Assembly: GCA_003049465.1 (NCBI GenBank)
Contig: PYSS01000187.1
Span: forward strand, 1 to 46,000
Direction of reading: 5' to 3'
DNA: 46,000 nt
Source: Magnaporthiopsis rhizophila
Taxonomy: Eukaryota; Ascomycota; Sordariomycetes; Magnaporthales; Magnaporthaceae
The translations under genes were made by a program, and so were the position numbers. Below are positions 10,784 to 21,338 of this stretch, in pieces (positions within the stretch are counted from its first letter, which is position 1; the number at the start of each line of letters is the position of its first letter). The notes beneath the pieces were generated by a model. The model was not told the origin of the DNA, did no database searches, and worked only from the letters and a program-made list of their open reading frames with translations.

Positions 10784-11437
10784 CTCTTCAGCGCATCACC
10801 CGCGGGAAGCGCGAGCCTGTTTCTCCTCCTCAACCGCCGGGGCTCCGCTCGTCAGATAAAGTCGGGGGTTCAAAACCGTTGTCGTCGGCGCTGAGCAGCG
10901 TGGTAAGCCTGCGAGTCTGGCCCGGACACCCACCAAAATTTCCACTGACGGCCCCTCGTGCAAATCTTTGCACATGATTGGACCAAGCTGTTGCACAGAC
11001 CCCACGTCAAACCGCCTTTTTTTCGCTTTGCAATTGAAGTTCTGCGCCCGCCACGCTACCCGATTCGGTCGCTTGGGGGATCGATTCTGTAACTGGATTG
11101 GGCGATTCCAGTTGGCCCTGTTCAGCGCTGCGTGATGGATGACTGGATTGATGATGTGTTGAAAACCACGACTGAGCAGAAAATAGAACGCGCAAGATTG
11201 CGTTGCGGGCTAAGGAGGAAAATCGTGGATCAGGCTCACGATCTTGCACTGGCATTCAACGTCTGCCGGTCCAAACTCCAGCGCCTCGAGGCCATTGAGC
11301 GGGACAAATGGACGGCACGGGCCCCGGACTCGATTCACCACTGAGTTGACAACAAGCCTCAATCTGGCCTGGGTGGTGGTGACTCTGCCCCCGCGCCGCC
11401 ACAGCCGCAGCATCGATACCCGGTCTGCCCCACAACC
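10784..11437. other. Shared upstream region of mS35 and ALG13
   Basis: Divergent promoter of about 650 bp. It contains a 70-codon plus-strand open frame (11132-11344) of helical, charged composition (IERARLRCGLRRKIVDQ) that ends about 90 bp before the ALG13 start. This could be an upstream ORF or an unannotated small protein, or chance. No clear TATA box was seen. Confidence 0.45.
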
Positions 11438-12514
11438 ATGGGAGGCTCCCCGGCCCCCTCACCTATCATACAGTCTCCCTCGCCTCCCTTTCACATGGCC
11501 GCAGCATATCCTCACAGCCAGAAGACTCGCACAGAGGCACCCTCGAAGCTTGAGGAAGAGATTGCAGCAGCAGCAACGGAGCCAAACAAGAAGCGCAAGT
11601 GGACAGACACGTTCTCGGGAAGGATGCACGAGGAGTTTGTCCTCCCGAGCGTGGCGACGCCCCACGCTGAGCGGCGAACGCCGGACCTGCCGCGCCGCGC
11701 CTTCGTGACCGTGGGTGCCACGGCCAGCTTCCGCCCCCTGCTCGCCGAGATCCTGCGCCCGGCCTTCCTCTCCTGGATGATTCAGTACGGCTTCGACCAC
11801 ATCCAGGTCCAGTGCGGGCCTGATCTGGACTGGTTCCGCTCCCAGCTCGACGAGCTGGACTTCGACCTCGGCGGGCTCAACATTTCTTGCTTCCGCTATA
11901 CTACCGACATACGTGACTTTATTGTGCCCTGCCGTGCCGTGGAGGGCATCAGCAATGCGGGAATCGTGATCTGCCACGCTGGTTCGTGCTCCTCACCTCA
12001 CATCTTTGGGGGCTCCTGAGATTTGAGTCAACCAACCCGGACTGACAACCGACATCACCACCAGGCGCCGGGACCGTCATTGACGTCTCACGCTGCTGTG
12101 TGCCCTTCGTTGTCGTCCCGAACGAGGACCTTTTGGACAACCATCAAGCAGAGCTTGCTACGTATCTTGACGGTGAGCAGTGGGCCGCGTCGGCGAAGCC
12201 AAAGTAAGTAGAGTAAGAAGGCACTTGTGACGATGAGTATAAGGCTCTATTTATACTTAAAACCAAAAAGGGGACTTGCAGAAGCCATCATGAGGGCCCA
12301 CGTCCAGGCCTACGCCGGCGGCATGTCCGCAGTGGATCCGGGCCAGGCGGACGCGGACGACAACGTGGCCTTCCCGCTGCCGATGCACAAGCGCATCACG
12401 CTGCTCGACTGGATGGCCCGCTCCTGCTACCCGCAGCAGGGCGAGCCCGGCGCCAGCCCCAAGCAAAAGTCCAAGCAAACCGCGTCGTCCCCCGCGCCTC
12501 GTCTCGTCGCCTAG
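11438..12514 (+). CDS. alg13: ALG13, catalytic subunit of UDP-GlcNAc transferase
   Basis: Exons 11438-11981, 12065-12203 and 12271-12514 give 308 residues before TAG. With Alg14, Alg13 adds the second GlcNAc to dolichol-PP-GlcNAc on the cytosolic face of the ER in N-glycosylation. Diagnostic segments are FVTVGATASFRPLL, YGFDHIQVQCGPDL, the glycine-rich HAG-AGTVIDV rebuilt by splicing intron 1, and VVVPNEDLLDNHQAELA. The N-terminus carries about 80 extra disordered residues. The start at 11438 is preferred for its ACC-ATG-G context; 11495 is an alternative. Intron 1 starts GTTCGT. Intron 2 needs an unusual AAG acceptor (12270) to keep the frame; a GTGAGC donor with the GCAG acceptor at about 12282 is an alternative that would delete about a dozen residues. 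The TAG at 12512 is suspect because in-frame coding-like sequence continues beyond it (see the next entry). Confidence 0.85.
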
Positions 12515-12769
12515 TCCTCGGCGGCTTCGCGAGAGGGCCGCCCCTTCAGCATCAACAACGAGTGGGAGACCCATCTTGCGCTCGAGGCCCGCCGCTACCC
12601 GCCGAGGCCTGACCAGGACCTGTACGCACAGGAGCTGGAAAGGATGTGTAAGTCTGCCCCGAGCCGTTTTCTGATTGCGAGAGCGTTTCTTTACTAATGA
12701 CGTGGCCGTGTCGCAGTTCTCGAGTGCAATACTGGCTGCGTGTTCACCGGTCCCGCATATGGCTTCTGA
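12515..12769 (+). CDS. Possible spliced C-terminal continuation of ALG13 after an in-frame TAG
   Basis: Directly after the ALG13 TAG, the same frame stays open for 44 codons of protein-like sequence (GRPFSINNEWETHLALEAR ... PDQDLYAQELERM). It then reaches a textbook intron at 12648-12716, with GTAAGT donor, TACTAATGAC branch region and TCGCAG acceptor. After splicing the frame continues for 16 more codons (LECNTGCVFTGPAYGF) to TGA at 12767-12769. An intron in phase with the upstream gene is hard to explain if this is only 3' UTR. Either the true ALG13 protein is about 60 residues longer and TAG is a mutation or error (CAG or TGG to TAG), or the UAG is read through, or this is a relic of a formerly longer gene. 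Confidence 0.5.
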
Positions 12770-13506
12770 GCCCCTCTAACAAGCCGTGTTCCTTTTTGCG
12801 GCTCTTGGCGTGACATCATCACCTGGGGGAAAACTAACACTGATCACGAATAGGATCCATTGTCTTGTCCCTCCCCGCCCTTCCCGACATAGACCTCCCC
12901 CTTTTTGATTTCTCTACTTTCTTGCTCGCAGGAGCCAAGGGCGGTTGGTTGGTTTACAAGGTACCCCTGAAAAAAAGCCGCTTCACCACTGCAAGAACAC
13001 GCTTATAAGGAAGGTGACTGATTGGTTATCCACCTAGCTTATACCACCAACCTTCTCACCCACCCACACCATGACACTCGTTTTGTTGCCTCGCATCGCG
13101 TTCGGCGTTACTTGCCTTTTGGGGGCTTTCACGGACATCAATCAGGAGTCTGGTTGTCCTTTTCGGTGTTTTCTTTGCAATCTGCATTGTGCTTTGTCTC
13201 TGCAGAACCTTAGGTTCGGTACGCCCGCCTTTCGATGATGGGAATCGTATACGCTCTGCCCTATCTGCGTTAGAAGAAAAAACAAAACCTCTTGATACCT
13301 ATGTGATATGGTACGCCCTGCTCAGTGGGCAGCCCGAGCAAACCCGATTTATGAAGGCCTCTATCTGGATATTTTTGGAAAGAAAATTCATACAAGCTAT
13401 GCTCAACGTCCACCCCACATACTTACTACCTAGCCAATGGTGCCTCCAAACCGCAGCAAAAGAGGCAAATCAACCCTTTTCAGCTCTACACGCTCCCTTT
13501 CCGATA
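12770..13506. other. Convergent intergenic region between ALG13 and AIP1
   Basis: It holds the 3' flanks of two convergent genes. It is pyrimidine-rich and shows no protein-like frame. Confidence 0.6.
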
Positions 13507-15514
13507 TCATTGGAGACCCGAAACTTCCCAGATCTTGACTGCTCCGTCCGCGCCGGCGCTAGCGACCTTCTGGTCGTTCTGAACCCACGCCACGCCGTTG
13601 ACGCCGTCCTTGTGCGCGTTGGGCGCCTTCACTCTGGCACCGGGCTTCGCCAGGCTCCAGAGGTGGACGTTCGTGTCGAGCGCGCCGCTGACCGCGTGCG
13701 TGCCGGCGGCGTTCCACGCGATCGTGGTGACGCGCGCCGTGTGTGCCGACCACCGGTCCGTGAGCACCTCCCACCCGGCCGCGGTCGAGTACGCGATGAT
13801 CTTGCCGGACGCGTTCCCCGTCGCCAGCGCCTTGCCGTCCGGCGAGAAGGCGAGCGCCGTCACCTGCGCCGTCGACTTTGTCAGCCTCTCGGCCTCGACG
13901 AGCTTGCCGTCCCCGCCCAGCTTGTACACGACCACGGTGTTGTTATCTGCGCCACCAACCGCCACCAGCGATGACTTGTGCGCCGCGATCGTCGTCGGTG
14001 TGAATTTGGTTTCAAGCTTGCTGACGAGGTCGCCGGTGGGCTTGTACACCGCGACGCCGTCCGCGAGAGCCACGACCAGGAGGTTACCCGAAGCGGCCAC
14101 GCCGCGTGGCTGCGCGCCGAGAGCGGCCGGTAATGCGCCGGCGCCGTCGTCGGTCCGCAGCTGGTCGTCCCAGCCGACGCTGTAGACCTTGTCCGAGGTC
14201 TCCGCGAACCCGATTACCTGGTTCGTGTGCGAGCTCTTGTCGACCACCTCGCTCTTGCCTGCGGCCACGTGCCACCGACACACCCTTCCGTCGAAGCTGC
14301 CCGTCCACAGGTTCTTGTCGGACTCGTATCCCATGGCCGTGATGCTCTTGTTGTGGCCCTGCACAACGCGGATGGGCCTGTCACTGGACTCGGCCAGGTA
14401 GTTGAGGTCGCCCGACAAGCTGAGCGAGATTATGAGGCCATCTGTGCGCCCCGCCGGCCAGGCCACGCCGACTTGCTGGTCCGCCACGCTGGATGAACCG
14501 TCGGCCGGCCCGAGACGCCAGGTGTGCGTCACCTTGCCGGCCTCGGCATCCCAGATGCGCACCGTCTGGTCCGCGCTGGCCGTGACGAACCGCTTGGAGT
14601 CGGGCGCCCACGCGACGGCGAATATGCTTCCCGTGTGATCCGTCCCCGACCCGACCTCGCCCTTGTGCTCGCCCGTCTTGCCGTCGTACAGGTGCACGCG
14701 CTTGTCGGCGCCGACGGTGACGAGGAGGGCGCCGTCGGGCGAGAAGGCGGTGCCCAGCACGAAGCCCGTGTGCAGGCCCGAGGCCTTGGCGGCGAACTTG
14801 AAGGGGGCCCCGTGGAGGAAGCACATGGAGCCGTCGTCGGACACGGTGGCGGCGCGCAGGGGCCGCTGCTGGCGGATGGCGACGGCGTTGACCACCTTTG
14901 AGTGGCCCGAAACCTCGCCGACGCTGTTGCCCGAGTCGGCCGTGATGCAGTGGCCGAAGCGCTCGCGGCCGTCGCCGACGGCGATTATGCGCTGCGAGTC
15001 GCCGTCCCAGGCGATGTCGTTGATGCGGCCCGAGATGATGTGATATTCGCCTGTTTGTTTTATCCTCGACGGTTTGCTCGAGGGTCAGCCCTAATCCCCT
15101 CGTTTTATCTCTTTTCATCTTGTTCGGAGCTTCGCACCTTTCGTGTTGACTGCCTCGGTGGCGTCCCACACCCGGACCTGGCCTGAGACGTCACCGCTGG
15201 CAACGTAAAAGCCGCTGGGCGAGAAGCGGGCGACGGTGGTTGAGGCTGTGTGTCCGACATATTGCTTGCACACTTCGGGGCTGTCGATGGACCGGACGAA
15301 GATGGATTTGCCAGACTAAGAGAAGCAGATTCAGTTAGGAAACGAGCCAAGTAGCATTTGTGAGGGATGGGCGAGCATCAATGCCTTGGTAGGTAGGTAG
15401 CTAGCTTACAGCATATGCTATCCGCTCCCCCTTGGCGTCACAGGACAGCTGCGTGGGCTGGCCTCGCGTGGTGGCCGGGGCGGCGGCGAGGATCTTGTCG
15501 ATGGTGACCGACAT
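13507..15514 (-). CDS. aip1: Actin-interacting protein 1 (WD40 repeat protein)
   Basis: Three exons: 15514-15410, 15315-15138 and 15050-13507, with introns of 94 and 87 bp, giving 608 residues; yeast Aip1 is 615. The start (MSVTIDKILAAAPAT) and the order of WD repeats match Aip1. Examples are YVGHTASTTVARFSPSG, GQVRVWDATE, GRINDIAWDGDSQRI, GADKRVHLYDGKTG, TASADQTVRIWDAE, LWTGSFDGRVCRW and SGALDTNVHLWSL. The protein forms two seven-bladed propellers and acts with cofilin to disassemble actin filaments and cap barbed ends. Both junctions restore the propeller sequence (YA|SGKSIF, NTKG|EYHIISG). No catalytic residues are expected. Everything conserved in the family appears intact. Confidence 0.95.
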
Positions 15515-16191
15515 GGCTGGTTCGATTTGAGCTTCGTGATAACACGGTCCACGCGTTTGACAGAAATGTGTTGGGCTCTAACAGAGAAGGGAGCCTGCCT
15601 GTACTTGGCCGACGCGTTTGCCAAATATTGAAATAATGCTCCGTTGGAAGCAGCGCGACGGAAGACTAGACGAGACAAGGTGAACGAGGCGGGAAAAGGG
15701 AGCTCCAAGTCAAACACCACCAACAGCACAAGGCTCTTCACCAGCAGCGAGATGTGGGATTTGATGTCTCAAGCTCCCAATGCTCTCAATGCATGGAGGG
15801 GCAGTGACGCAGTGTTTGCGGGGCTCGACAAGGGTCGAGACTGTTGGCAGCCCATTGACTTTAGCGGGGCACACCACACCACACCAGACTGGACCCCTTT
15901 CGAGCCATCATGCATCAACTGGACGCTCTTTGTCGTCGTAAAGCGTGTCTTCCATGTAGCCTACAGCATCATTATGCATACAACTAATCGAGGATAATAG
16001 ATGCCGCCATCTAGATCTAAGGGATCGAACGCCGGGCCTACACCCCTGGCCATTTGAGTTCTCTTTCTGCTGTCAACAACTCCATCTTCCCATTCCATCC
16101 GGCCCTCTGAACGCCATAAACTCCTCCCCTTCCTGCCCGCGACTAAAGCGCTATTCTATAGAATCGTGCCGAATCTGTTCGGGCGATCTCG
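15515..16191. other. Intergenic between AIP1 and AHA1
   Basis: It holds the AIP1 promoter and AHA1 3' flank. A tRNA-like GATCGAAC at about 16023 lacks pairing arms. Nothing else seen. Confidence 0.6.
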
Positions 16192-17380
16192 TTAGTTCGT
16201 GGCCCAACTGATGAAAACAAAAGCAAAAGATGCAAAGCGACAAGAAGAGGAGAGAGAGGAAAACATACCCAAAAGTCTTCTTGATACTCCGAACGTAGTA
16301 CTCGCCCCAGTTCCGCTTGGTGACATCCTCCTGGCCCACTGGCACGCCGCTCCAGGTGACGCGCATGACGGTGACGTGCTCGACGTCGTTCTGGTCGAAC
16401 TCGATACGCAACGTCGAGTAGTGACCCGCCGGCCACTGGTTGAGCCGCCATGACTGCACAATGGTCTTGGGCTCCTCCAGCTCCTTGTACTCGCCGTTGA
16501 CGTTTCCGCCGAACAGCTCGAACTTGCCTCCGGGGTGGGCGCCCTCGAAGACGCGTGGCGGCTCGCGCGTGAAAGCGGCCAGCCGCTGCGGGTCCGTAAA
16601 GGTCTTGTATAGCTCCTCGGCCGTGGTGCGGAACTCTTCGCTGTCGGTGACGGTGGTGGTGTTGACGACGGCACCGGACTGAGACGTGGTTGATGACGAG
16701 GCACCTGCGAGCGGCGAGGGAGTGGCTTGGCCGTGAATCTTGGGAGTCGAGAAGCCGCTGGATGGGTTGGAGCCGGGGGCGTGCTGGATGTCCTTCCCGT
16801 GTTCGGAAATGAGGGCCGGCGCGAGCTTCAGAAATTCGGCGCGCAGCTTGGGTACCAGCTTGGAGCGGACCAGATCCTTGACAGGCTGCTTCTCCTTGGA
16901 GTCGGCATGGATGTCGATATCGAACACGAACTCATCTTCGTCGGTATCGTGGGCCACCTCAGGGATGGTAATGCCGCCCGTGACATAGACCTCATCCGTA
17001 GTAGTGCCTATGGATGCCGAGAAAAAAGTGACAGGTCTTAGCCTCGCCGTCCAGTTCATTGCTACGAGGGGAGGAGAGAAGGGCGAGGTACACGACAAAA
17101 CAACCGGGGGGAACAAAAAAAGTCTGCTTGAATTTGTTCTACTATTGCGAGACTCACCTGAGTACTCCAGGACTAGCTTGACATCAAAAATGGTAATGAC
17201 CTTGCCCTTTCGCTGGCTGACGTCGACGTCTCCGTCCATGCTGATGACCTTGCTAATCTTGGCCGACACCCCGCCATCCTCGACTTCGAGCTTGGTCAAG
17301 TTGTCCTCGAACCACTGTTTGGCCCAGGGCCCGACGTCCTTGTTGACCCAGTGCCAATTGTTGGGGTTGTGGAGCACCAT
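16192..17380 (-). CDS. aha1: AHA1, activator of Hsp90 ATPase
   Basis: Three exons: 17380-17158, 17007-16269 and 16207-16192, giving 325 residues. The N-domain begins MVLHNPNNWHWVNKDVGPW, the classic Aha1 N-terminal signature, and binds the Hsp90 middle domain. The C-domain (START/AHSA1-like fold) runs from SEEFRTTAEELYKTFTDPQ through FELFGGNVNGEY, IVQSWRLNQWPAGHYSTL and EYYVRSIKKTFG. A Ser/Thr/Pro-rich linker joins the two. Intron 1 is 150 bp, a multiple of three with no in-frame stop, so an unspliced read would insert 50 residues; splicing gives the family-typical LEYSG-TTTDEVYVTGG. Intron 2 (GTATGT donor, CAG acceptor) leaves a tiny last exon encoding the end of TFGWATN, matching the TFGW ending common in fungi. 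It stimulates Hsp90 ATP turnover in the cytosol. Confidence 0.94.
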
Positions 17381-17711
17381 TTTTGCGACCGGCCTTGTGG
17401 CGGAGGAGTTCTACAATTTGGAGGCGGATGGTTCGTGTGTCTGCGTGTTTGTCGTTAGCGGTTGCGCTCGGTGCTCGGAGGGGGGTGTTGTGAACGAGAA
17501 AAGCGAAAGCGCTAAGGGTCAGAGAGTGGTCGAGAGACCGCAGCGTTTGTCATCAATGGAGGGAGTACAAGTCGCCCTATGACTGGTGCCAGCTGGGATA
17601 TCATCATTTTGGAGGCGCGGAGCAGTGCAAACCGGACGGGATGGCGCAGGGAAGCAGAAGAGGCAGAAAGAAGCACGAGAAGGGCACACCTACAATTGGA
17701 AAACCGTTGCT

Positions 17712-17747
17712 CGACACGCGACGACCCGACACGCGACGACCCGACAC
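17712..17747. repeat. 15-bp tandem repeat, about 2.4 copies
   Basis: The unit CGACACGCGACGACC occurs at 17712-17726 and 17727-17741, followed by a partial third copy. It lies in the upstream region of AHA1; function unknown. Confidence 0.7.
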
Positions 17748-18115
17748 AATGTGACGAGAGACGGGAAGTGCGTGTCGAGACAGGCGGGAGTGCGGGAGCA
17801 GACGGGAATAAGTCTCGCGCCAAAGTCTGCCCTGACGAGAAGAATGGAAGGCACATGGAAGGTTCGATCTGGTTCGAGTGGGTTGGCGGGCGGTGAGGCT
17901 GCGACGAGAATTGGATACTGTCGTCCCCCGATCCACTGCCTTGCGGACCCCACCGCCCCGCCGCTAGTAAGTTGGCCCGTGCATTTCCGGCGGGTATATA
18001 GGCCACGCTGCCCTCCCTCCCATTCTTTTTTTTTTTTTCCTTCCTTTCTTCTTCATACTTACCTTGTTGGCCGAGTCGCGCGATCAAGAAGGCGCGGCCG
18101 GAGAGTGGGAAGCCT

Positions 18116-18266
18116 GCATTGCACACCGTGGCGCTGACCGCTTTGGTTTGTCCTTCGGGGCCGACCCTGGCGCAATTTTTGATACCCAACNGCATTGCAC
18201 ACCGTGGCGCTGACCGCTTTGGTTTGTCCTTCGGGGCCGACCCTGGCGCAATTTTTGATACCCAAC
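18116..18266. repeat. 75-bp exact direct duplication around a single N (assembly join)
   Basis: The 75 bases at 18116-18190 are repeated without difference at 18192-18266, with only the N at 18191 between them. Identical contig ends abutted across one unknown base are the signature of two contigs that overlap but were not merged. The real genome probably has one copy here. Confidence 0.9.
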
Positions 18267-18800
18267 TTTGTTTTCATTGTGCGCGTCGCCTTGTTGCGGC
18301 GCCATGAAGAAGACGCATTGTGACGATGGCCGTGGGCCCTCTAGTCTGTTCCAGCCTGTTCCATTGTCGGGCTCGTTCCGTCAATTGCCCGTATTGCTCT
18401 GCCGTCATCGACGTCCAAGCCTCTCGCCAACTCTATCCGAGGCAGCCTCTGGTAGCGTGTGCTTGTCGCCTCGCGCGTTGACCGTCTCTCCAAGTTAGAC
18501 TTCGATGGCGCCTTGTCGGTGCACTCACGGCACGTCCGGCAGGACCCGGCCACACATGGCACGGCGCTGTGGCCCGACTGCCGCCGCTGTCGCTGTCACT
18601 TCGCTGTCACTGGTTCCGAGTTTATCCCCTGAGGGACGCGCCGTATAGTGCGGCGCCCAAGAGCGACCTCTATGGCAGATGAAATCTTGGGCAAGCCTCT
18701 CCCGTGTGTCTCCTCTCTTCTCCGTTCGCTACGACAACAGGAATCATGAGCACTACGTGTTTCCCAAACACATCTTGGCACACACAGAGAGAGACGACAG

Positions 18801-20701
18801 ATGATTTTGTTGGCCATGAAGACAACCCGACTTCGACTGGCCCTGGCCCTATGGTCTGTCAGCTCCCTCGGCCTGTTAGTATCAGCACAAGAGACCTTGG
18901 CCGAAGGCCTAGCCGTCTTCCCCAACTGCTCGGTTCGTGCAACGAGAAAATCCGACTCTGCTCGCGCCGGCCACGCTGACCACCAGGATGCCCCATCTCA
19001 GCTGCAATGCGCCCTTCCTGTCCTCCAAGCTTCTCCCTGCTCCCTAACCGACGAGCACTGTCTCTGCGGTGACCCGGGACTGCAGGACGCCCTTTGGGGT
19101 TGTCTTCCACACCTGCAACGTCATGGACCGCCTAGGTGAGCGAGCGATCTCTCCCAAAGGTCGATCCAGCCCTAGTGAATGGATGCTGACTTGGTTGGCG
19201 CTCCAGCGACAAAAAGAACCGTCGCCCAAGTTTGCAGCATCACGGCTCAGTCTCAGAACTGGCAAATGCCCGCTATCAGCATACCCATGTTTGCGCTCTC
19301 TCTGGTCGGCGTCTCCATCCGGTTGGTGGTCAGGTCGTGCTCACTCCGGTCCGGGGAGACGGCGAACGGCAGCTGGAGCATATCGAAGCCGAGCCTCTCT
19401 CTGCTAGACAAGGGAGACCTCGTGGTCGTGCTCGCCCTCTGCGGCCTGGCCGTTACCGTTGTCACGGGCTGCGTGCCCCTCAACTGGCAGGGACAGACCT
19501 TGCGGGTGCCCGTCGGCATCGACTTGTGGGCCCTCTCACCGGACCTGCTCTACATGTTTGGGTACTGGCTCCTGGTGTGGAGATACTATACTTCGTTACC
19601 ACGAGCCTGATCAAGACGTCACTGTGCCTCCTGTTTCTGCGCATCTTCGGGCGGCACAGCGCCACCGCCAGCATCCCGCCTTGCGGCGTCCCCTTCCGGG
19701 CCGTGGCCTGGGCGACGCTGGCCACTAATACCGTGGTGGGCGTCGTCTTTCTCGTCTTGTGCTTCACGCAGTGCTCCCCGCTCTCCTACTCCTGGACGCA
19801 CTGGGACGGCCAGTCGGATGGCTACTGCCCCGTGGAGCCGGCGCGCCTGAGCTGGAGCAATGCTGCGTTCGGCATCGCCATGGATGCCTGGATGCTGTTC
19901 CTTCCGCTGTCGCAAATCCCCAAGATGAACATGGCCCTATGGAGAAAGATCGGCGTGGCCGTCATGTTTTGTCTGGGAACATTGTAAGCCTCCTCTGTCC
20001 TGTTTTCCTCGCCTTTGTTTATCTTTCCGTCATATCGCAGACCCGAAGAGAACATATTCTCGCTTCCTGACAGGCTGACTTTGTGGGCGCTTGATAACCC
20101 AAACCACAGAGCGACCGTCGTGAGCATCCTGAGACTCTTCTCGATCGCCAGATCCGAGAGGACCACAAACCCAACCCAGGACCTCTTGGGCCTGGTGCTG
20201 TTGTCCAGCGTCGAGATCTCCATGGGGATCATCTGCGCCTGCCTGCCGAGCCTGCGCATCTTCCTGTTGTGCGTCTTCCGCGGCACCCGCGACACGCTGT
20301 CGCAGTCGTTCAACTCGCAGAGCCTTCAAAATCGCCAAGGCACCCTTGGCAGCCACCATGGGGCAGGCCTGGAGCAGGGACGGCGCACGGGCGCCTACCG
20401 CCGCCCGGTCTCGGCCGTGCACTACTCGATTACCTCCAGCGGCATGAAGGCGTCGAGGCGCCCCGTGTCGCTCCCGGCCTCGTGGAGGGGTGACACCATC
20501 AGCGAGTGCACCGGCGGCGGCACGCGGGCGGGGAGAGGAGGCGGAGGAGAAGGTGACTTCTTGGCTGCGAAGCCCTCGACCGAAGACGTCGAGCCGGCTG
20601 TTGCCGCTCCGGCGCGGCCGGAGGTCGTGATAGAGGAGGTCATACCTAACGGCAAAGACGGCATCGAGTCTCGTGCTGCAGAAGGCGCCAGGGGTGCATA
20701 A
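18801..20701 (+). CDS. CFEM-domain Pth11-like G-protein-coupled receptor, apparently frameshifted twice
   Basis: Exons 18801-18932, 19002-19135, 19207-19983 and 20110-20701; introns of 69, 71 and 126 bp have good signals. A signal peptide leads into a CFEM domain with eight cysteines (NCSLQC, SPCSLTDEHCLC, FHTC, then C 15 residues later). Seven hydrophobic helices of the fungal rhodopsin-like Pth11 type follow (MFALSLVGVSIRLVV, LYFVTTSLIKTSLCLLFLR, WMLFLPLSQIPK, VSILRLFSIA, NPTQDLLGLVLLSSVEISMG) and a long disordered cytosolic tail. Two frame changes are needed. One extra base near 19104 lies between LQDALWGC and FHTCNVMDRL. One missing base near 19578-19581 lies between YWLLVW and EILYFVTTS. 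No intron explains either. This family senses surface or host cues and relays them through G proteins. The gene is either a recent pseudogene or carries sequence errors. Start at 18801 or 18816. Confidence 0.8.
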
Positions 20702-21338
20702 ACTTGTATGTAATTTAAAGAACCGGCACCTGTATCGCGACGCGATTAATGCCAGTAGTGAATCTTCAGCGAGGCTACAATGGCATACAATGTCAGCTAC
20801 CGAACCACCGCCTCTACCAAGCCTGCAAGACAAGGCCGATATTAACATCTCCACGTCGTTACTGGACAACCCATCAAATAGCCTTCTCACAGATTGAGGC
20901 TACGTAACACCATCTATTTAACTGGGGTTGGGCGGCACAATTTACCAAGCTTCCCTGCCCTCATAAAGATACCAGCCGCTCCTGCAGGTCGATCGCGATC
21001 GACGTGGAGGAGGTTCGTGGGTCTTTCATATCCGGGAAAATACAAAATCGCCAGCGGCCCGGCCAAGAACTGCTCTTGATAGGCCGGGACGAATGCTTGG
21101 CCCAGTAAATGCACAGTCGGCATGATTGAGCCGGCATTTGGAGAATCGAAGGGAGCCAGCCATTATCAAGATGCCTAGGTATATAAGTGACTGTTTCCTT
21201 CGAGTGGCGGCCATTTTCGGCCGCCCTTCTTTCACCTCAGGACCGAATTCTAGGTTTGAAACTGGCGCCTGCTGAGACGAGGGAACCGCATTTTCCGAGA
21301 TATCGTATTGTTAGACCACCCCAGTCATCTTCGAAACC
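20702..21338. other. Intergenic: receptor 3' flank and DUF1996 promoter
   Basis: No coding sequence seen. A TATATAA element lies at its right end. Confidence 0.6.
21180..21186 (+). promoter_or_regulatory. TATA box of the DUF1996 gene
   Basis: TATATAA occurs about 150 bp before the start codon at 21339 in an otherwise GC-rich upstream region. Confidence 0.5.

Larger units (their letters stand above)
17381..18800. other. Divergent upstream region of AHA1 and the CFEM receptor, containing an assembly gap
   Basis: About 1.4 kb. Contents: a 15-bp tandem repeat (17712-17747), a possible heat-shock element half-site pair GAAGGTTC at 17858-17865, a poly-T tract near 18026, and the single-N join with 75-bp flanking duplicates. 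On the minus strand an exon-like frame runs across the duplicated join (about 18277 to 18064) and ends at a GTAAGT donor. It resembles a Rossmann-type start (ATVCNAG ... GR) but has no downstream partner. Confidence 0.5.

Noticed and set aside
12465..12514. A 46-bp intron (GTCCAAG...CCTAG) that would remove the ALG13 TAG
   Set aside because: The donor is poor, the length is at the minimum, and its removal shifts the downstream frame away from the coding-like continuation.
16015..16060. tRNA-like GTTCGATC (minus strand)
   Set aside because: The bases on both sides do not pair to form a T-arm, and no acceptor stem or anticodon arm is present.
17512..18195. 227-codon minus-strand frame upstream of AHA1
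   Set aside because: It crosses the N, and beyond the first exon-like part it is low-complexity promoter sequence. Only the short exon-like part is kept as a finding.
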